A stretch of DNA of 64,000 nt from Solea solea (Eukaryota; Chordata; Actinopteri; Pleuronectiformes; Soleidae), in contig NC_081152.1 of the NCBI RefSeq assembly GCF_958295425.1, forward strand, positions 23,382,015 to 23,446,014. Reading direction: 5' to 3'. Below the pieces are notes generated by a model. The model searched no databases, was not told where the DNA came from, and was given only the letters and a program-made list of their open reading frames with translations. A program made the position numbers and the translations under genes. Below, piece by piece: positions 24,309 through 37,147 of the stretch (position 1 is its first letter; each line of letters begins with the position of its first letter).

Positions 24309-27000
24309 CCCTCGTCGTTCCGCTCGTCTTGGGACCCCAAACGACAAATGAAATATTCACACTCCTGCGACCTGTAGAAATGTAGTTCCTCCAAAACTTC
24401 CACTCTGGCCAAAGGGTCTAAGACTGTATAGAGTCTGACATGACCTGATTTTCAGTTTTTGGACACAGGACTTTGGGCTTTTTTCCCCCGGCCAAAAAAA
24501 ACTGCCAAAAACACAGTCTGTAAAATTCAAACGTAAGAAAGGTGGGAAACTGTCTTTTCTTCAATAATTCCTAAAGGCAATGAGCCCGGATGCTGATTTC
24601 TCCGTATGTGTATCAGGGACTCCTGGCTGATCCAGGGTGCCGAGTTTCAGACCTGTGCAACCTTCGGAAAGGTCAAAGGTCAGTCGTTCGGGTGTGTTTT
24701 TTGTAATAATTCCCAAAGGCATTGAGCCAGGAGTCTGATTTTTTCGTATGTGTATCAGGGATTTAGGCTTATCCCGGGTGCAGAGTTTCAGACCTGTGCA
24801 ACCTTCGGAAAGGTCAATGGTCAGCCGTTCGGGTGTGTTTTTTGTAATAATTCCTAAAGGCATTGAGCCAGGAGTCTGATTTTTCCGTATATGTATCAGG
24901 GACTAAGGCTGATCCAGGGTGCCGAGTTTCAGACCTGTGCAACCTTCGGAAAGGTCAAAGGTCAGCCGTTCGGGTGTGTTTTTTGTAATAATTCCTAAAG
25001 GCATTGAGCCAGGAGTCTGATTTTTCCGTATGTGTATCAGGGACTAAGGCTGATCCAGGGTGCCGAGTTTCAGACTTGTGCAACCTTCGGAAAGGTCAAT
25101 GGTCAGCCGTTCGGGTGTGTTTTTTGTAATAATTCCTATAGGCATTGAGCCAGGAGTCTGATTTTTCCGTATGTGTATCAGGGATTTAGGCTTATCCCGG
25201 GTGCAGAGTTTCAGACCTGTGCAACCTTCGGAAAGGTCAATGGTCAGCCGTTCGGGTGTGTTTTTTGTAATAATTCCGAAAGGCATTGAGCCAGGAGTCT
25301 GATTTTTCCGTATATGTATCAGGGACTAAGGCTGATCCAGGGTGCCGAGTTTCAGACCTGTGCAACCTTCGGAAAGGTCAAAGGTCAGCCGTTCGGGTGT
25401 GTTTTTTGTAATAATTCCTAAAGGCATTGAGCCAGGAGTCTGATTTTTCCGTATGTGTATCAGGGACTAAGGCTGATCTAGGGTGCCGAGTTTCAGACCT
25501 GTGCAACTTTCGGAAAGGTCAAAGGTCAGCCGTTCGGGTGTGTTTTTTGTAATAATTCCTAAAGGCATTAAGCCAGAAGTCTGATTTTTCCGTATCTAGG
25601 GTGCCGAGTTTCAGACCCGTGCAACCTTTGGAAAGGTCAAAGGGTGTGTTTTTTGTAATAATTCCTCAAGGCATTAAGCCAGGAGTTTGATTTTTCTGTA
25701 TGTGTATCAGGGACTAAGGCTGATCGAGGGTATTATAATCTTTTTTCTACTGTCCTATAATATGAAGTTAACATCTTATAAGGTATATCAATGTACCCTC
25801 AGTGTTTGAATTTATAATGATTTCACTGTTTGGATGTGTTTTTCTATTTGTGTCTGTTTTTGTGCGCATTCAGCAGGGATACGGCTGTTTTCTGATTTTT
25901 TTCATTTTTCTACTGTCCCATAACATAAACCTCACAAATAAAGTTAACATCTTATAAGATATTCTTCAGTACCCCCAGTGTTTAATTTTGCAATGATTTC
26001 ACTGTTTGTATGTGTTTTTCTATTTGTCTCTGTTTTTGTGCGCATTCAGCAGGGATACGGCTGTTTTCTGATTTTTTTCATTTTTCTACTGTCCCATAAC
26101 ATAAACCTCACAAATAAAGTTAAAATCTTATAAGATATAGTTATATACCTCCATTGTTTGATTTTGCAATGATTTCACTGTTTGGAAAAAAAAAAAACTC
26201 CTCACACTCCTCCTCCACTCCTCACACTCCTCCTCTGCCTCTACATGTCACATTATCATTACATCTTTTTTATGCGTTACATTAACGTCATTACTGTGAA
26301 CTTTTGCACCTGGTGAATATTTCACTGTTACTCACTTCTGCCCAGCTGTACTGCTCTTTCTGTAGTGCTCTTTTCATCTCTTTAAGAAAACATTTATATA
26401 CTGTGTATATTAAAATTTTGTATGCTTGTTATGCACCGATGACACCAGAACAAATTCCTTGTATGTGCAAATCGTACTTGGCAATAAAGCTCTTCTGATT
26501 CTGATTCTGATGTGTTTTTCTATTTGTCTCTGTTTTTGTGTGCATTCAGCAGGGGTATGGCTGTTTTCTGATTTTTTTCATTTTTTTATTGTCCCATAAC
26601 ATAAACCTCACAAATAAAGTAAACATCTCATAAGATATAGTTATATACCTTCACTGTTTGATTTTGCAATGATTTCACTGTTTGGATGTGTTTTTCTATT
26701 TGTCTCTGTTTTTGTGCACATTCAGCTGGAATACGACTGTTTTCTGATTTTTTTTCATTTTTCTACTGTCCCATAACATAAACCTCACAAATAAAGTTAA
26801 CATCTTATAAGATATTCTTCGGTACCCCCAGTGTTTGATTTTGCAATGATTTCACTGTTTGTATGTGTTTTTCTATTTGTCTCTGTTTTTGTGCGCATTC
26901 AGCAGGGATACGGCTGTTTTCTGATTTTTTTCATTTTTCTACTGTCCCATAACATAAACCTCACAAATAAAGTTAACATCTTATAAGACATACTAATGTA
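24309..27000 (+). repeat. Array 1 block 8
   Basis: Length is 2692 bp. U2 is at 24565-25729 and U1 with insert at 25730-27000. A private change in one unit (CAGACTTGTGC) is shared with block 9. Confidence 0.85.
26186..26509 (+). mobile_element. LINE-tail insertion in U1, copy 5
   Basis: Same insert and position. The following U1 monomer reads CTCACAAATAAAG rather than CTCCCAAATAAAG. Confidence 0.75.
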
Positions 27001-29692
27001 CCCTCGTCGTTCCGCTCGTCTTGGGACCCCAAACGACAAATGAAATATTCACACTCCTGCGACCTGTAGAAATGTAGTTCCTCCAAAACTTCCACTCTGG
27101 CCAAAGGGTCTAAGACTGTATAGAGTCTGACATGACCTGATTTTCAGTTTTTGGACACAGGACTTTGGGCTTTTTTCCCCCGGCCAAAAAAAACTGCCAA
27201 AAACACAGTCTGTAAAATTCAAACGTAAGAAAGGTGGGAAACTGTCTTTTCTTCAATAATTCCTAAAGGCAATGAGCCCGGATGCTGATTTCTCCGTATG
27301 TGTATCAGGGACTCCTGGCTGATCCAGGGTGCCGAGTTTCAGACCTGTGCAACCTTCGGAAAGGTCAAAGGTCAGTCGTTCGGGTGTGTTTTTTGTAATA
27401 ATTCCCAAAGGCATTGAGCCAGGAGTCTGATTTTTTCGTATGTGTATCAGGGATTTAGGCTTATCCCGGGTGCAGAGTTTCAGACCTGTGCAACCTTCGG
27501 AAAGGTCAATGGTCAGCCGTTCGGGTGTGTTTTTTGTAATAATTCCTAAAGGCATTGAGCCAGGAGTCTGATTTTTCCGTATATGTATCAGGGACTAAGG
27601 CTGATCCAGGGTGCCGAGTTTCAGACCTGTGCAACCTTCGGAAAGGTCAAAGGTCAGCCGTTCGGGTGTGTTTTTTGTAATAATTCCTAAAGGCATTGAG
27701 CCAGGAGTCTGATTTTTCCGTATGTGTATCAGGGACTAAGGCTGATCCAGGGTGCCGAGTTTCAGACTTGTGCAACCTTCGGAAAGGTCAATGGTCAGCC
27801 GTTCGGGTGTGTTTTTTGTAATAATTCCTATAGGCATTGAGCCAGGAGTCTGATTTTTCCGTATGTGTATCAGGGATTTAGGCTTATCCCGGGTGCAGAG
27901 TTTCAGACCTGTGCAACCTTCGGAAAGGTCAATGGTCAGCCGTTCGGGTGTGTTTTTTGTAATAATTCCGAAAGGCATTGAGCCAGGAGTCTGATTTTTC
28001 CGTATATGTATCAGGGACTAAGGCTGATCCAGGGTGCCGAGTTTCAGACCTGTGCAACCTTCGGAAAGGTCAAAGGTCAGCCGTTCGGGTGTGTTTTTTG
28101 TAATAATTCCTAAAGGCATTGAGCCAGGAGTCTGATTTTTCCGTATGTGTATCAGGGACTAAGGCTGATCTAGGGTGCCGAGTTTCAGACCTGTGCAACT
28201 TTCGGAAAGGTCAAAGGTCAGCCGTTCGGGTGTGTTTTTTGTAATAATTCCTAAAGGCATTAAGCCAGAAGTCTGATTTTTCCGTATCTAGGGTGCCGAG
28301 TTTCAGACCCGTGCAACCTTTGGAAAGGTCAAAGGGTGTGTTTTTTGTAATAATTCCTCAAGGCATTAAGCCAGGAGTTTGATTTTTCTGTATGTGTATC
28401 AGGGACTAAGGCTGATCGAGGGTATTATAATCTTTTTTCTACTGTCCTATAATATGAAGTTAACATCTTATAAGGTATATCAATGTACCCTCAGTGTTTG
28501 AATTTATAATGATTTCACTGTTTGGATGTGTTTTTCTATTTGTGTCTGTTTTTGTGCGCATTCAGCAGGGATACGGCTGTTTTCTGATTTTTTTCATTTT
28601 TCTACTGTCCCATAACATAAACCTCACAAATAAAGTTAACATCTTATAAGATATTCTTCAGTACCCCCAGTGTTTAATTTTGCAATGATTTCACTGTTTG
28701 TATGTGTTTTTCTATTTGTCTCTGTTTTTGTGCGCATTCAGCAGGGATACGGCTGTTTTCTGATTTTTTTCATTTTTCTACTGTCCCATAACATAAACCT
28801 CACAAATAAAGTTAAAATCTTATAAGATATAGTTATATACCTCCATTGTTTGATTTTGCAATGATTTCACTGTTTGGAAAAAAAAAAAACTCCTCACACT
28901 CCTCCTCCACTCCTCACACTCCTCCTCTGCCTCTACATGTCACATTATCATTACATCTTTTTTATGCGTTACATTAACGTCATTACTGTGAACTTTTGCA
29001 CCTGGTGAATATTTCACTGTTACTCACTTCTGCCCAGCTGTACTGCTCTTTCTGTAGTGCTCTTTTCATCTCTTTAAGAAAACATTTATATACTGTGTAT
29101 ATTAAAATTTTGTATGCTTGTTATGCACCGATGACACCAGAACAAATTCCTTGTATGTGCAAATCGTACTTGGCAATAAAGCTCTTCTGATTCTGATTCT
29201 GATGTGTTTTTCTATTTGTCTCTGTTTTTGTGTGCATTCAGCAGGGGTATGGCTGTTTTCTGATTTTTTTCATTTTTTTATTGTCCCATAACATAAACCT
29301 CACAAATAAAGTAAACATCTCATAAGATATAGTTATATACCTTCACTGTTTGATTTTGCAATGATTTCACTGTTTGAATGTGTTTTTCTATTTTTGTCTG
29401 TTTTTGTGCGCATTCAGCTGGAATACGACTGTTTTCTGATTTTTTTTCATTTTTCTACTGTCCCATAACATAAACCTCACAAATAAAGTTAACATCTTAT
29501 AAGATATTCTTCGGTACCCCCAGTGTTTGATTTTGCAATGATTTCACTGTTTGTATGTGTTTTTCTATTTGTCTCTGGTTTTGTGCGCATTCAGCAGGGA
29601 TACGGCTGTTTTCTGATTTTTTTCATTTTTCTACTGTCCCATAACATAAACCTCACAAATAAAGTTAACATCTTATAAGACATACTAATGTA
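27001..29692 (+). repeat. Array 1 block 9, sister of block 8
   Basis: Length is about 2692 bp. The CAGACTTGTGC variant and insert-side U1 details are shared with block 8, so this is a recent tandem duplication of one block. Confidence 0.85.
28878..29201 (+). mobile_element. LINE-tail insertion in U1, copy 6
   Basis: Same insert and position. Confidence 0.75.
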
Positions 29693-31960
29693 CCCTCGTC
29701 GTTCCGCTCGTCTTGGGACCCCAAACGACAAATGAAATATTCACACTCCTGCGACCTGTAGAAATGTAGTTCCTCCAAAACTTCCACTCTGGCCAAAGGG
29801 TCTAAGACTGTATAGAGTCTGACATGACCTGATTTTCAGTTTTTAGACACAGGACTTTGGGCTTCTTTCCCCCGGCCAAAAAAAACTGCCAAAAACACAG
29901 TCTGTAAAATTCAAACGTAAGAAAGGTGGGAAACTGTCTTTTCTTCAATAATTCCTAAAGGCAATGAGCCCGGATGCTGATTTTTCCGTATGTGTATCAG
30001 GGATTTAGGCTTATCCCGGGTGCAGAGTTTCAGACCTGTGCAACCTTCGGAAAGGTCAATGGTCAGCCGTTCGGGTGTGTTTTTTGTAATAATTCCGAAA
30101 GGCATTGAGCCAGGAGTCTGATTTTTCCGTATATGTATCAGGGACTAAGGCTGATCCAGGGTGCCGAGTTTCAGACCTGTGCAACCTTCGGAAAGGTCAA
30201 AGGTCAGCCGTTCGGGTGTGTTTTTTGTAATAATTCCTAAAGGCATTGAGCCAGGAGTCTGATTTTTCCGTATGTGTATCAGGGATTTAGGCTTATCCCG
30301 GGTGCAGAGTTTCAGACCTGTGCAACTTCGGAAAGGTCAATGGTCAGCCGTTCGGCTGTGTTTGTCGTAATAATTCCTAAAGGCATTAAGCCAGGAGTCT
30401 GATTTTTCCGTATGTGTATCAGGGACTAAGGCTAATCCAGGGTGCCGAATTTCAGACCCGTGAAACCTTTGGAAAGGTCAGAGGTCAGCCGTTTGGGTGT
30501 GTTTTTTGTAATAATTCCTAAAGGCATTGAGTCAGGAGTCTGATTTTTCCGTATGTATATCAGGGACTAAGGCTGATCCAGGGTGCCAAGTTTCAGACCT
30601 GTGCAACCTTCGGAAAGGTCAATGGTCAGCCATTCGGGTGTGTTTTTTGTAATAATTCCTAAAGGCATTGAGTCAGGAGTCTGAATTTTCCGTATGTATA
30701 TCAGGGACTAAAGCTTATCCCGGGGGCAGAGTTTCAGACCTGTGCAACCTTCGGAAAGGTCAATGGTCAGCCGTTCGGCTGTGTTTTTTGTAATAATTCC
30801 TAAAGGCATTAAGCCAGGAGTCTGATTTTTCCGTATGTGTATCAGGGACTAAGGCTGATCGAGGGTATTTTAATCTTTTTTCTACTGTCCTATAATATAA
30901 AGTTAACATCTTATAAGGTATATTGATGTACCCTCAGTGTTTGAATTTATAATGATTTCACTGTTTGTATGTGTTTTTCTATTTGTGTCTGTTTTTGTGC
31001 GCATTCAGCAGGGATACGGATGTTTTCTGATTTTTTTCATTTTTCTACTGTCCCATAACATAAACCTCACAAATAAAGTTAACATCTTATAAGATATAGT
31101 TATATACCTCCATTGTTTGATTTTGCAATGATTTCACTGTTTGGAAAAAAAAAAAACTCCTCACACTCCTCCTCCACTCCTCACACTCCTCCTCTGCCTC
31201 TACATGTCACATTATCATTACATCTTTTTTATGCGTTACATTAACGTCATTACTGTGAACTTTTGCACCTGGTGAATATTTCACTGTTACTCACTTCTGC
31301 CCAGCTGTACTGCTCTTTCTGTAGTGCTCTTTTCATCTCTTTAAGAAAACATTTATATACTGTGTATATTAAAATTTTGTATGCTTGTTATGCACCGATG
31401 ACACCAGAACAAATTCCTTGTATGTGCAAATCGTACTTGGCAATAAAGCTCTTCTGATTCTGATTCTGATGTGTTTTTCTATTTGTCTCTGTTTTTGTGT
31501 GCATTCAGCAGGGGTATGGCTGTTTTCTGATTTTTTTCATTTTTTTATTGTCCCATAACATAAACCTCCCAAATAAAGTAAACATCTCATAAGATATAGT
31601 TATATACCTTCACTGTTTGATTTTGCAATGATTTCACTGTTTGAATGTGTTTTTCTATTTTTGTCTGTTTTTGTGCGCATTCAGCTGGAATACGACTGTT
31701 TTCTGATTTTTTTTCATTTTTCTACTGTCCCATAACATAAACCTCACAAATAAAGTTAACATCTTATAAGATATTCTTCGGTACCCCCAGTGTTTGATTT
31801 TGCAATGATTTCACTGTTTGTATGTGTTTTTCTATTTGTCTCTGGTTTTGTGCGCATTCAGCAGGGATACGGCTGTTTTCTGATTTTTTTCATTTTTCTA
31901 CTGTCCCATAACATAAACCTCACAAATAAAGTTAACATCTTATAAGACATACTAATGTAC
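29693..31960 (+). repeat. Array 1 block 10
   Basis: Length is 2268 bp, exactly one U2 unit (141 bp) less than blocks 3 and 11. The first two U2 units are fused near 29970-29985, so the loss was an in-register unit deletion. Confidence 0.85.
31145..31468 (+). mobile_element. LINE-tail insertion in U1, copy 7
   Basis: Same insert and position. Confidence 0.75.
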
Positions 31961-34369
31961 CCTCGTCGTTCCGCTCGTCTTGGGACCCCAAACGACAAAT
32001 GAAATATTCACACTCCTGCGACCTGTAGAAATGTAGTTCCTCCAAAACTTCCACTCTGGCCAAAGGGTCTAAGACTGTATAGAGTCTGACATGACCTGAT
32101 TTTCAGTTTTTAGACACAGGACTTTGGGCTTCTTTCCCCCGGCCAAAAAAAACTGCCAAAAACACAGTCTGTAAAATTCAAACGTAAGAAAGGTGGGAAA
32201 CTGTCTTTTCTTCAATAATTCCTAAAGGCAATGAGCCCGGATGCTGATTTCTCCGTATGTGTATCAGGGACTCCTGGCTGATCCAGGGTGCCAAGTTTCA
32301 GACCTGTGCAACCTTCGGAAAGGTCAAAGGTCAGTCGTTCGGGTGTGTTTTTTGTAATAATTCCCAAAGGCATTGAGCCAGGAGTCTGATTTTTCCGTAT
32401 GTGTATCAGGGATTTAGGCTTATCCCGGGTGCAGAGTTTCAGACCTGTGCAACCTTCGGAAAGGTCAATGGTCAGCCGTTCGGGTGTGTTTTTTGTAATA
32501 ATTCCGAAAGGCATTGAGCCAGGAGTCTGATTTTTCCGTATATGTATCAGGGACTAAGGCTGATCCAGGGTGCCGAGTTTCAGACCTGTGCAACCTTCGG
32601 AAAGGTCAAAGGTCAGCCGTTCGGGTGTGTTTTTTGTAATAATTCCTAAAGGCATTGAGCCAGGAGTCTGATTTTTCCGTATGTGTATCAGGGATTTAGG
32701 CTTATCCCGGGTGCAGAGTTTCAGACCTGTGCAACTTCGGAAAGGTCAATGGTCAGCCGTTCGGCTGTGTTTGTCGTAATAATTCCTAAAGGCATTAAGC
32801 CAGGAGTCTGATTTTTCCGTATGTGTATCAGGGACTAAGGCTAATCCAGGGTGCCGAATTTCAGACCCGTGAAACCTTTGGAAAGGTCAGAGGTCAGCCG
32901 TTTGGGTGTGTTTTTTGTAATAATTCCTAAAGGCATTGAGTCAGGAGTCTGATTTTTCCGTATGTATATCAGGGACTAAGGCTGATCCAGGGTGCCAAGT
33001 TTCAGACCTGTGCAACCTTCGGAAAGGTCAATGGTCAGCCATTCGGGTGTGTTTTTTGTAATAATTCCTAAAGGCATTGAGTCAGGAGTCTGAATTTTCC
33101 GTATGTATATCAGGGACTAAAGCTTATCCCGGGGGCAGAGTTTCAGACCTGTGCAACCTTCGGAAAGGTCAATGGTCAGCCGTTCGGCTGTGTTTTTTGT
33201 AATAATTCCTAAAGGCATTAAGCCAGGAGTCTGATTTTTCCGTATGTGTATCAGGGACTAAGGCTGATCGAGGGTATTTTAATCTTTTTTCTACTGTCCT
33301 ATAATATAAAGTTAACATCTTATAAGGTATATTGATGTACCCTCAGTGTTTGAATTTATAATGATTTCACTGTTTGGATGTGTTTTTCTATTTGTGTCTG
33401 TTTTTGTGCGCATTCAGCAGGGATACGGATGTTTTCTGATTTTTTTCATTTTTCTACTGTCCCATAACATAAACCTCACAAATAAAGTTAACATCTTATA
33501 AGATATAGTTATATACCTCCATTGTTTGATTTTGCAATGATTTCACTGTTTGGAAAAAAAAAAAACTCCTCACACTCCTCCTCCACTCCTCACACTCCTC
33601 CTCTGCCTCTACATGTCACATTATCATTACATCTTTTTTATGCGTTACATTAACGTCATTACTGTGAACTTTTGCACCTGGTGAATATTTCACTGTTACT
33701 CACTTCTGCCCAGCTGTACTGCTCTTTCTGTAGTGCTCTTTTCATCTCTTTAAGAAAACATTTATATACTGTGTATATTAAAATTTTGTATGCTTGTTAT
33801 GCACCGATGACACCAGAACAAATTCCTTGTATGTGCAAATCGTACTTGGCAATAAAGCTCTTCTGATTCTGATTCTGATGTGTTTTTCTATTTGTCTCTG
33901 TTTTTGTGTGCATTCAGCAGGGGTATGGCTGTTTTCTGATTTTTTTCATTTTTTTATTGTCCCATAACATAAACCTCCCAAATAAAGTAAACATCTCATA
34001 AGATATAGTTATATACCTTCACTGTTTGATTTTGCAATGATTTCACTGTTTGAATGTGTTTTTCTATTTTTGTCTGTTTTTGTGCGCATTCAGCTGGAAT
34101 ACGACTGTTTTCTGATTTTTTTTCATTTTTCTACTGTCCCATAACATAAACCTCACAAATAAAGTTAACATCTTATAAGATATTCTTCGGTACCCCCAGT
34201 GTTTGATTTTGCAATGATTTCACTGTTTGTATGTGTTTTTCTATTTGTCTCTGGTTTTGTGCGCATTCAGCAGGGATACGGCTGTTTTCTGATTTTTTTC
34301 ATTTTTCTACTGTCCCATAACATAAACCTCACAAATAAAGTTAACATCTTATAAGACATACTAATGTAC
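31961..34369 (+). repeat. Array 1 block 11, near-copy of block 3
   Basis: Length is 2409 bp. U2 is at 32216-33275. Its variant pattern follows block 3 rather than its neighbours 8 and 9. Confidence 0.85.
33554..33877 (+). mobile_element. LINE-tail insertion in U1, copy 8
   Basis: Same insert and position; last copy of the series. Confidence 0.75.
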
Positions 34370-35181
34370 CCTCGTCGTTCCGCTCGTCTTGGGACCCCAA
34401 ACGACAAATGAAATATTCACACTCCTGCGACCTGTAGAAATGTAGTTCCTCCAAAACTTCCACTCTGGCCAAAGGGTCTAAGACTGTATAGAGTCTGACA
34501 TGACCTGATTTTCAGTTTTTAGACACAGGACTTTGGGCTTCTTTCCCCCGGCCAAAAAAAACTGCCAAAAACACAGTCTGTAAAATTCAAACGTAAGAAA
34601 GGTGGGAAACTGTCTTTTCTTCAATAATTCCTAAAGGCAATGAGCCCGGATGCTGATTTCTCCGTATGTGTATCAGGGACTCCTGGCTGATCCAGGGTGC
34701 CAAGTTTCAGACCTGTGCAACCTTCGGAAAGGTCAAAGGTCAGTCGTTCGGGTGTGTTTTTTGTAATAATTCCCAAAGGCATTGAGCCAGGAGTCTGATT
34801 TTTCCGTATGTGTATCAGGGATTTAGGCTTATCCCGGGTGCAGAGTTTCAGACCTGTGCAACCTTTGGAAAGATCAAAGGGTGTGTTTTTTGTAATAATT
34901 CTTAAAGGCATTGAGCCAGGAGTCTGATTTTTCCGTATGTGTATCAGGGACTAAGGCTGATCTAGGGTGCCGAGTTTCAGACCTGTGCAACCATCGGAAA
35001 AGGTCAATGGTCAGCCGTTCGGGTGTGTTTTTTGTAATAATTCCTAAAGGCATTAAGCCAGAAGTCTGATTTTTCCGTATCTAGGGTGCCGAGTTTCAGA
35101 CCCGTGCAACCTTTGGAAAGGTCAAAGGGTGTGTTTTTTGTAATAATTCCTAAAGGCATTAAACCAGGAGTCTGATTTTTC
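34370..35181 (+). repeat. Array 1 block 12, truncated right end
   Basis: Linker X is followed by about four U2 units with small deletions. The block stops inside a U2 unit (GATTTTTC) with no forward U1. Confidence 0.8.
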
Positions 35182-35402
35182 AGAAAAAAGAAAAAAATCC
35201 GAAAACAGCCTTATCTCGGCTGGATGCGCACACAAACAGACACCAATAGAAAAACACATCCCAACAGTGAAATCATTGCAAAATCAAACACTGAGGTTAC
35301 AGAAGTATATCTTATATGATGTTAACTTCATTAGTGAGGTTTATATTATGGGGGACAGTAGAAAAAAGAAAAAAATCCGAAAACAGCCTTACCTCAGCTG
35401 AA
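35182..35402 (-). repeat. U1b satellite, inverted right edge of array 1
   Basis: A little over one U1 monomer in reverse orientation, of the b subtype found in array 2. Both ends of array 1 therefore carry inverted U1, mirroring each other around a forward core. Confidence 0.8.
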
Positions 35403-36080
35403 TACGTCCAGTGAAAGTAAAATCATAAACTACTGATTAAAAAAATAAGGATTTTATACTTCATCAAAAAATGTTACCCTATTGTTTGTTGCAAAAAGTG
35501 AACTTTGACCCTATATTCCTCCAAAACGTATACAGTAAAAGTACTCCATACTACTAGAATATGAAGTATAAGTGGTACTGAGTTCAGTGAAAGTGAAATC
35601 ATACACTACTAATACAAATTATGGATTTTAAACTTCATCAAAAACGGTTATTCACACAGGTCATACAAAACATCTAGCTTATGTTTGATTTGATGTAATT
35701 ATTTTACATGAAATCACTATAATATGATAGGGTTAGGGTTAGTTTTGATAAATTATTTAACCTTTTTCTTTTTCAGTACATTGTGACTGATGTTGATGAG
35801 GTCGAGGTCTTCAGCGTCTGAGGCTGTGTCTTTGACAGTCAGGATGAATTGAGCCCCAAACAAAGTGAAACATTGTGTTTACCTGTAATTGCACCTGTGT
35901 AAACAAAACCAGACTTTTGTTTGGGTTCACGTAGAGGGCAAGTCTTTGAAGTCCCTCAAGATGCCTGTTTGTTTTTTTTACTCAAAGGAGTGAATGTGTG
36001 TATGAGCCTCTTTGTAGGTGTAGGTGCCTGTGTATCATGTCGATTTGAACTTGATGTGAGAACAAGAAGTGCCTGGAGTT

Positions 36081-36124
<44 letters not shown>

Positions 36125-36931
36125 TTATTCCTAAACCCACATTCACACCATACTATGATATCCCTAAAATACACCCACATCATTTTAGCTTCAGATATTG
36201 ATTGAATAGTGTGTTATATGATAATGAAAAATGTTGATATTCCCTGACAGTGGAAAATAACTTCACCTACACCAAATTTGAAGCAATTTGCATCAACACA
36301 GCCAAAGATATCCTTAAAACAAAAAATCCAAAAGCACAAAGAATGCAGAGGATTAATCTGTAATGTTTTTATTACAAAAAATCTTGGAAGCGAACATTTC
36401 TGCCATGCATGTATGGTGAAACAAAGGGGCAGTTTATTTCAACTACTACTGTAGCTTTAAGATAATTATCGACCATCATCACACTCCAACGCAACGTAGT
36501 TCCCCACCACAGCAGCAGCGGATTAATATCCAAGACGTGAACAGGTTAGTGTCTGCTCAGTAGGTGGATGAGCATGTAATGGAGTTGCAGCATCAGTCGC
36601 TGACCAAGGAATTACTGGGGAAGTTGGTGGTAGAGGGAGGCTATTGACATGTCACAGGAAGATGCTCAAAAATGTAGAGGTAAGTGAAAGTGTATTATTA
36701 TAATGAGCTAAACAGCAGGCCATTGCTAAAATGTGTTCGTTAATTACAGTAACTACGTCTTTTCACTCATTGAAAATACATACATACACATGTATTTAAA
36801 CACACACGCATTAATCGAAATATAGTTAATAATAATATATGCACACGTAAATGTTCCATGCTCTTTTTTTTCTTTTTCGCTTTGCTGTTTTTTGCGAAAG
36901 TTTAGTGTTTAAATGCAGTCAGTATCCTATC
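35403..36931 (-). repeat. Flank segment A, copy 2 (inverted)
   Basis: The reverse strand matches 1658-3076 and 55950-57360 with scattered substitutions and indels. The SINE half of A is missing. At 35405-35470 a diverged repeat of 35586-35650 (spacing ~181 bp) abuts the array. The hAT target GATAGGAT is present once and empty (36924-36931). The AC microsatellite is at 36086-36123. Confidence 0.85.
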
Positions 36932-37004
36932 TCTGAGATGGTGTTGTCTGCGACGTTACACGGGAGCCAGACTTTCCGTCTGAACAGTTCCACTGTGAGA
37001 ACCG

Positions 37005-37147
37005 ATGTCCTCTCACCCGGCCCCGCCGCTGCAAAGCTCCCGTTTTCGCGGAACCGCTTGCTGTGTTTCGGCTGCGTCTTCGGTTGTGAGGACTGTGGGT
37101 CACATTGCTGATCTGTTCAGAGAGCTTCGCTGGTGCTGCTGCTGCAG
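37005..37147 (+). pseudogene. CpG-rich candidate first exon
   Basis: An ATG opens about 47 codons beginning MSSHPAPPLQSSRFRGTACC, rich in S, A, R and C with few acidic residues, resembling a mitochondrial presequence. CAG|GTATCC follows as donor. The surrounding 200 bp is the most CpG-rich stretch of the flanks, consistent with a promoter. The right-arm copy (55723-55865, minus) keeps the frame with several substitutions. No downstream exon in matching phase is found nearby, so I treat it as a gene remnant or the orphan 5' end of an unidentified gene. Confidence 0.4.
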
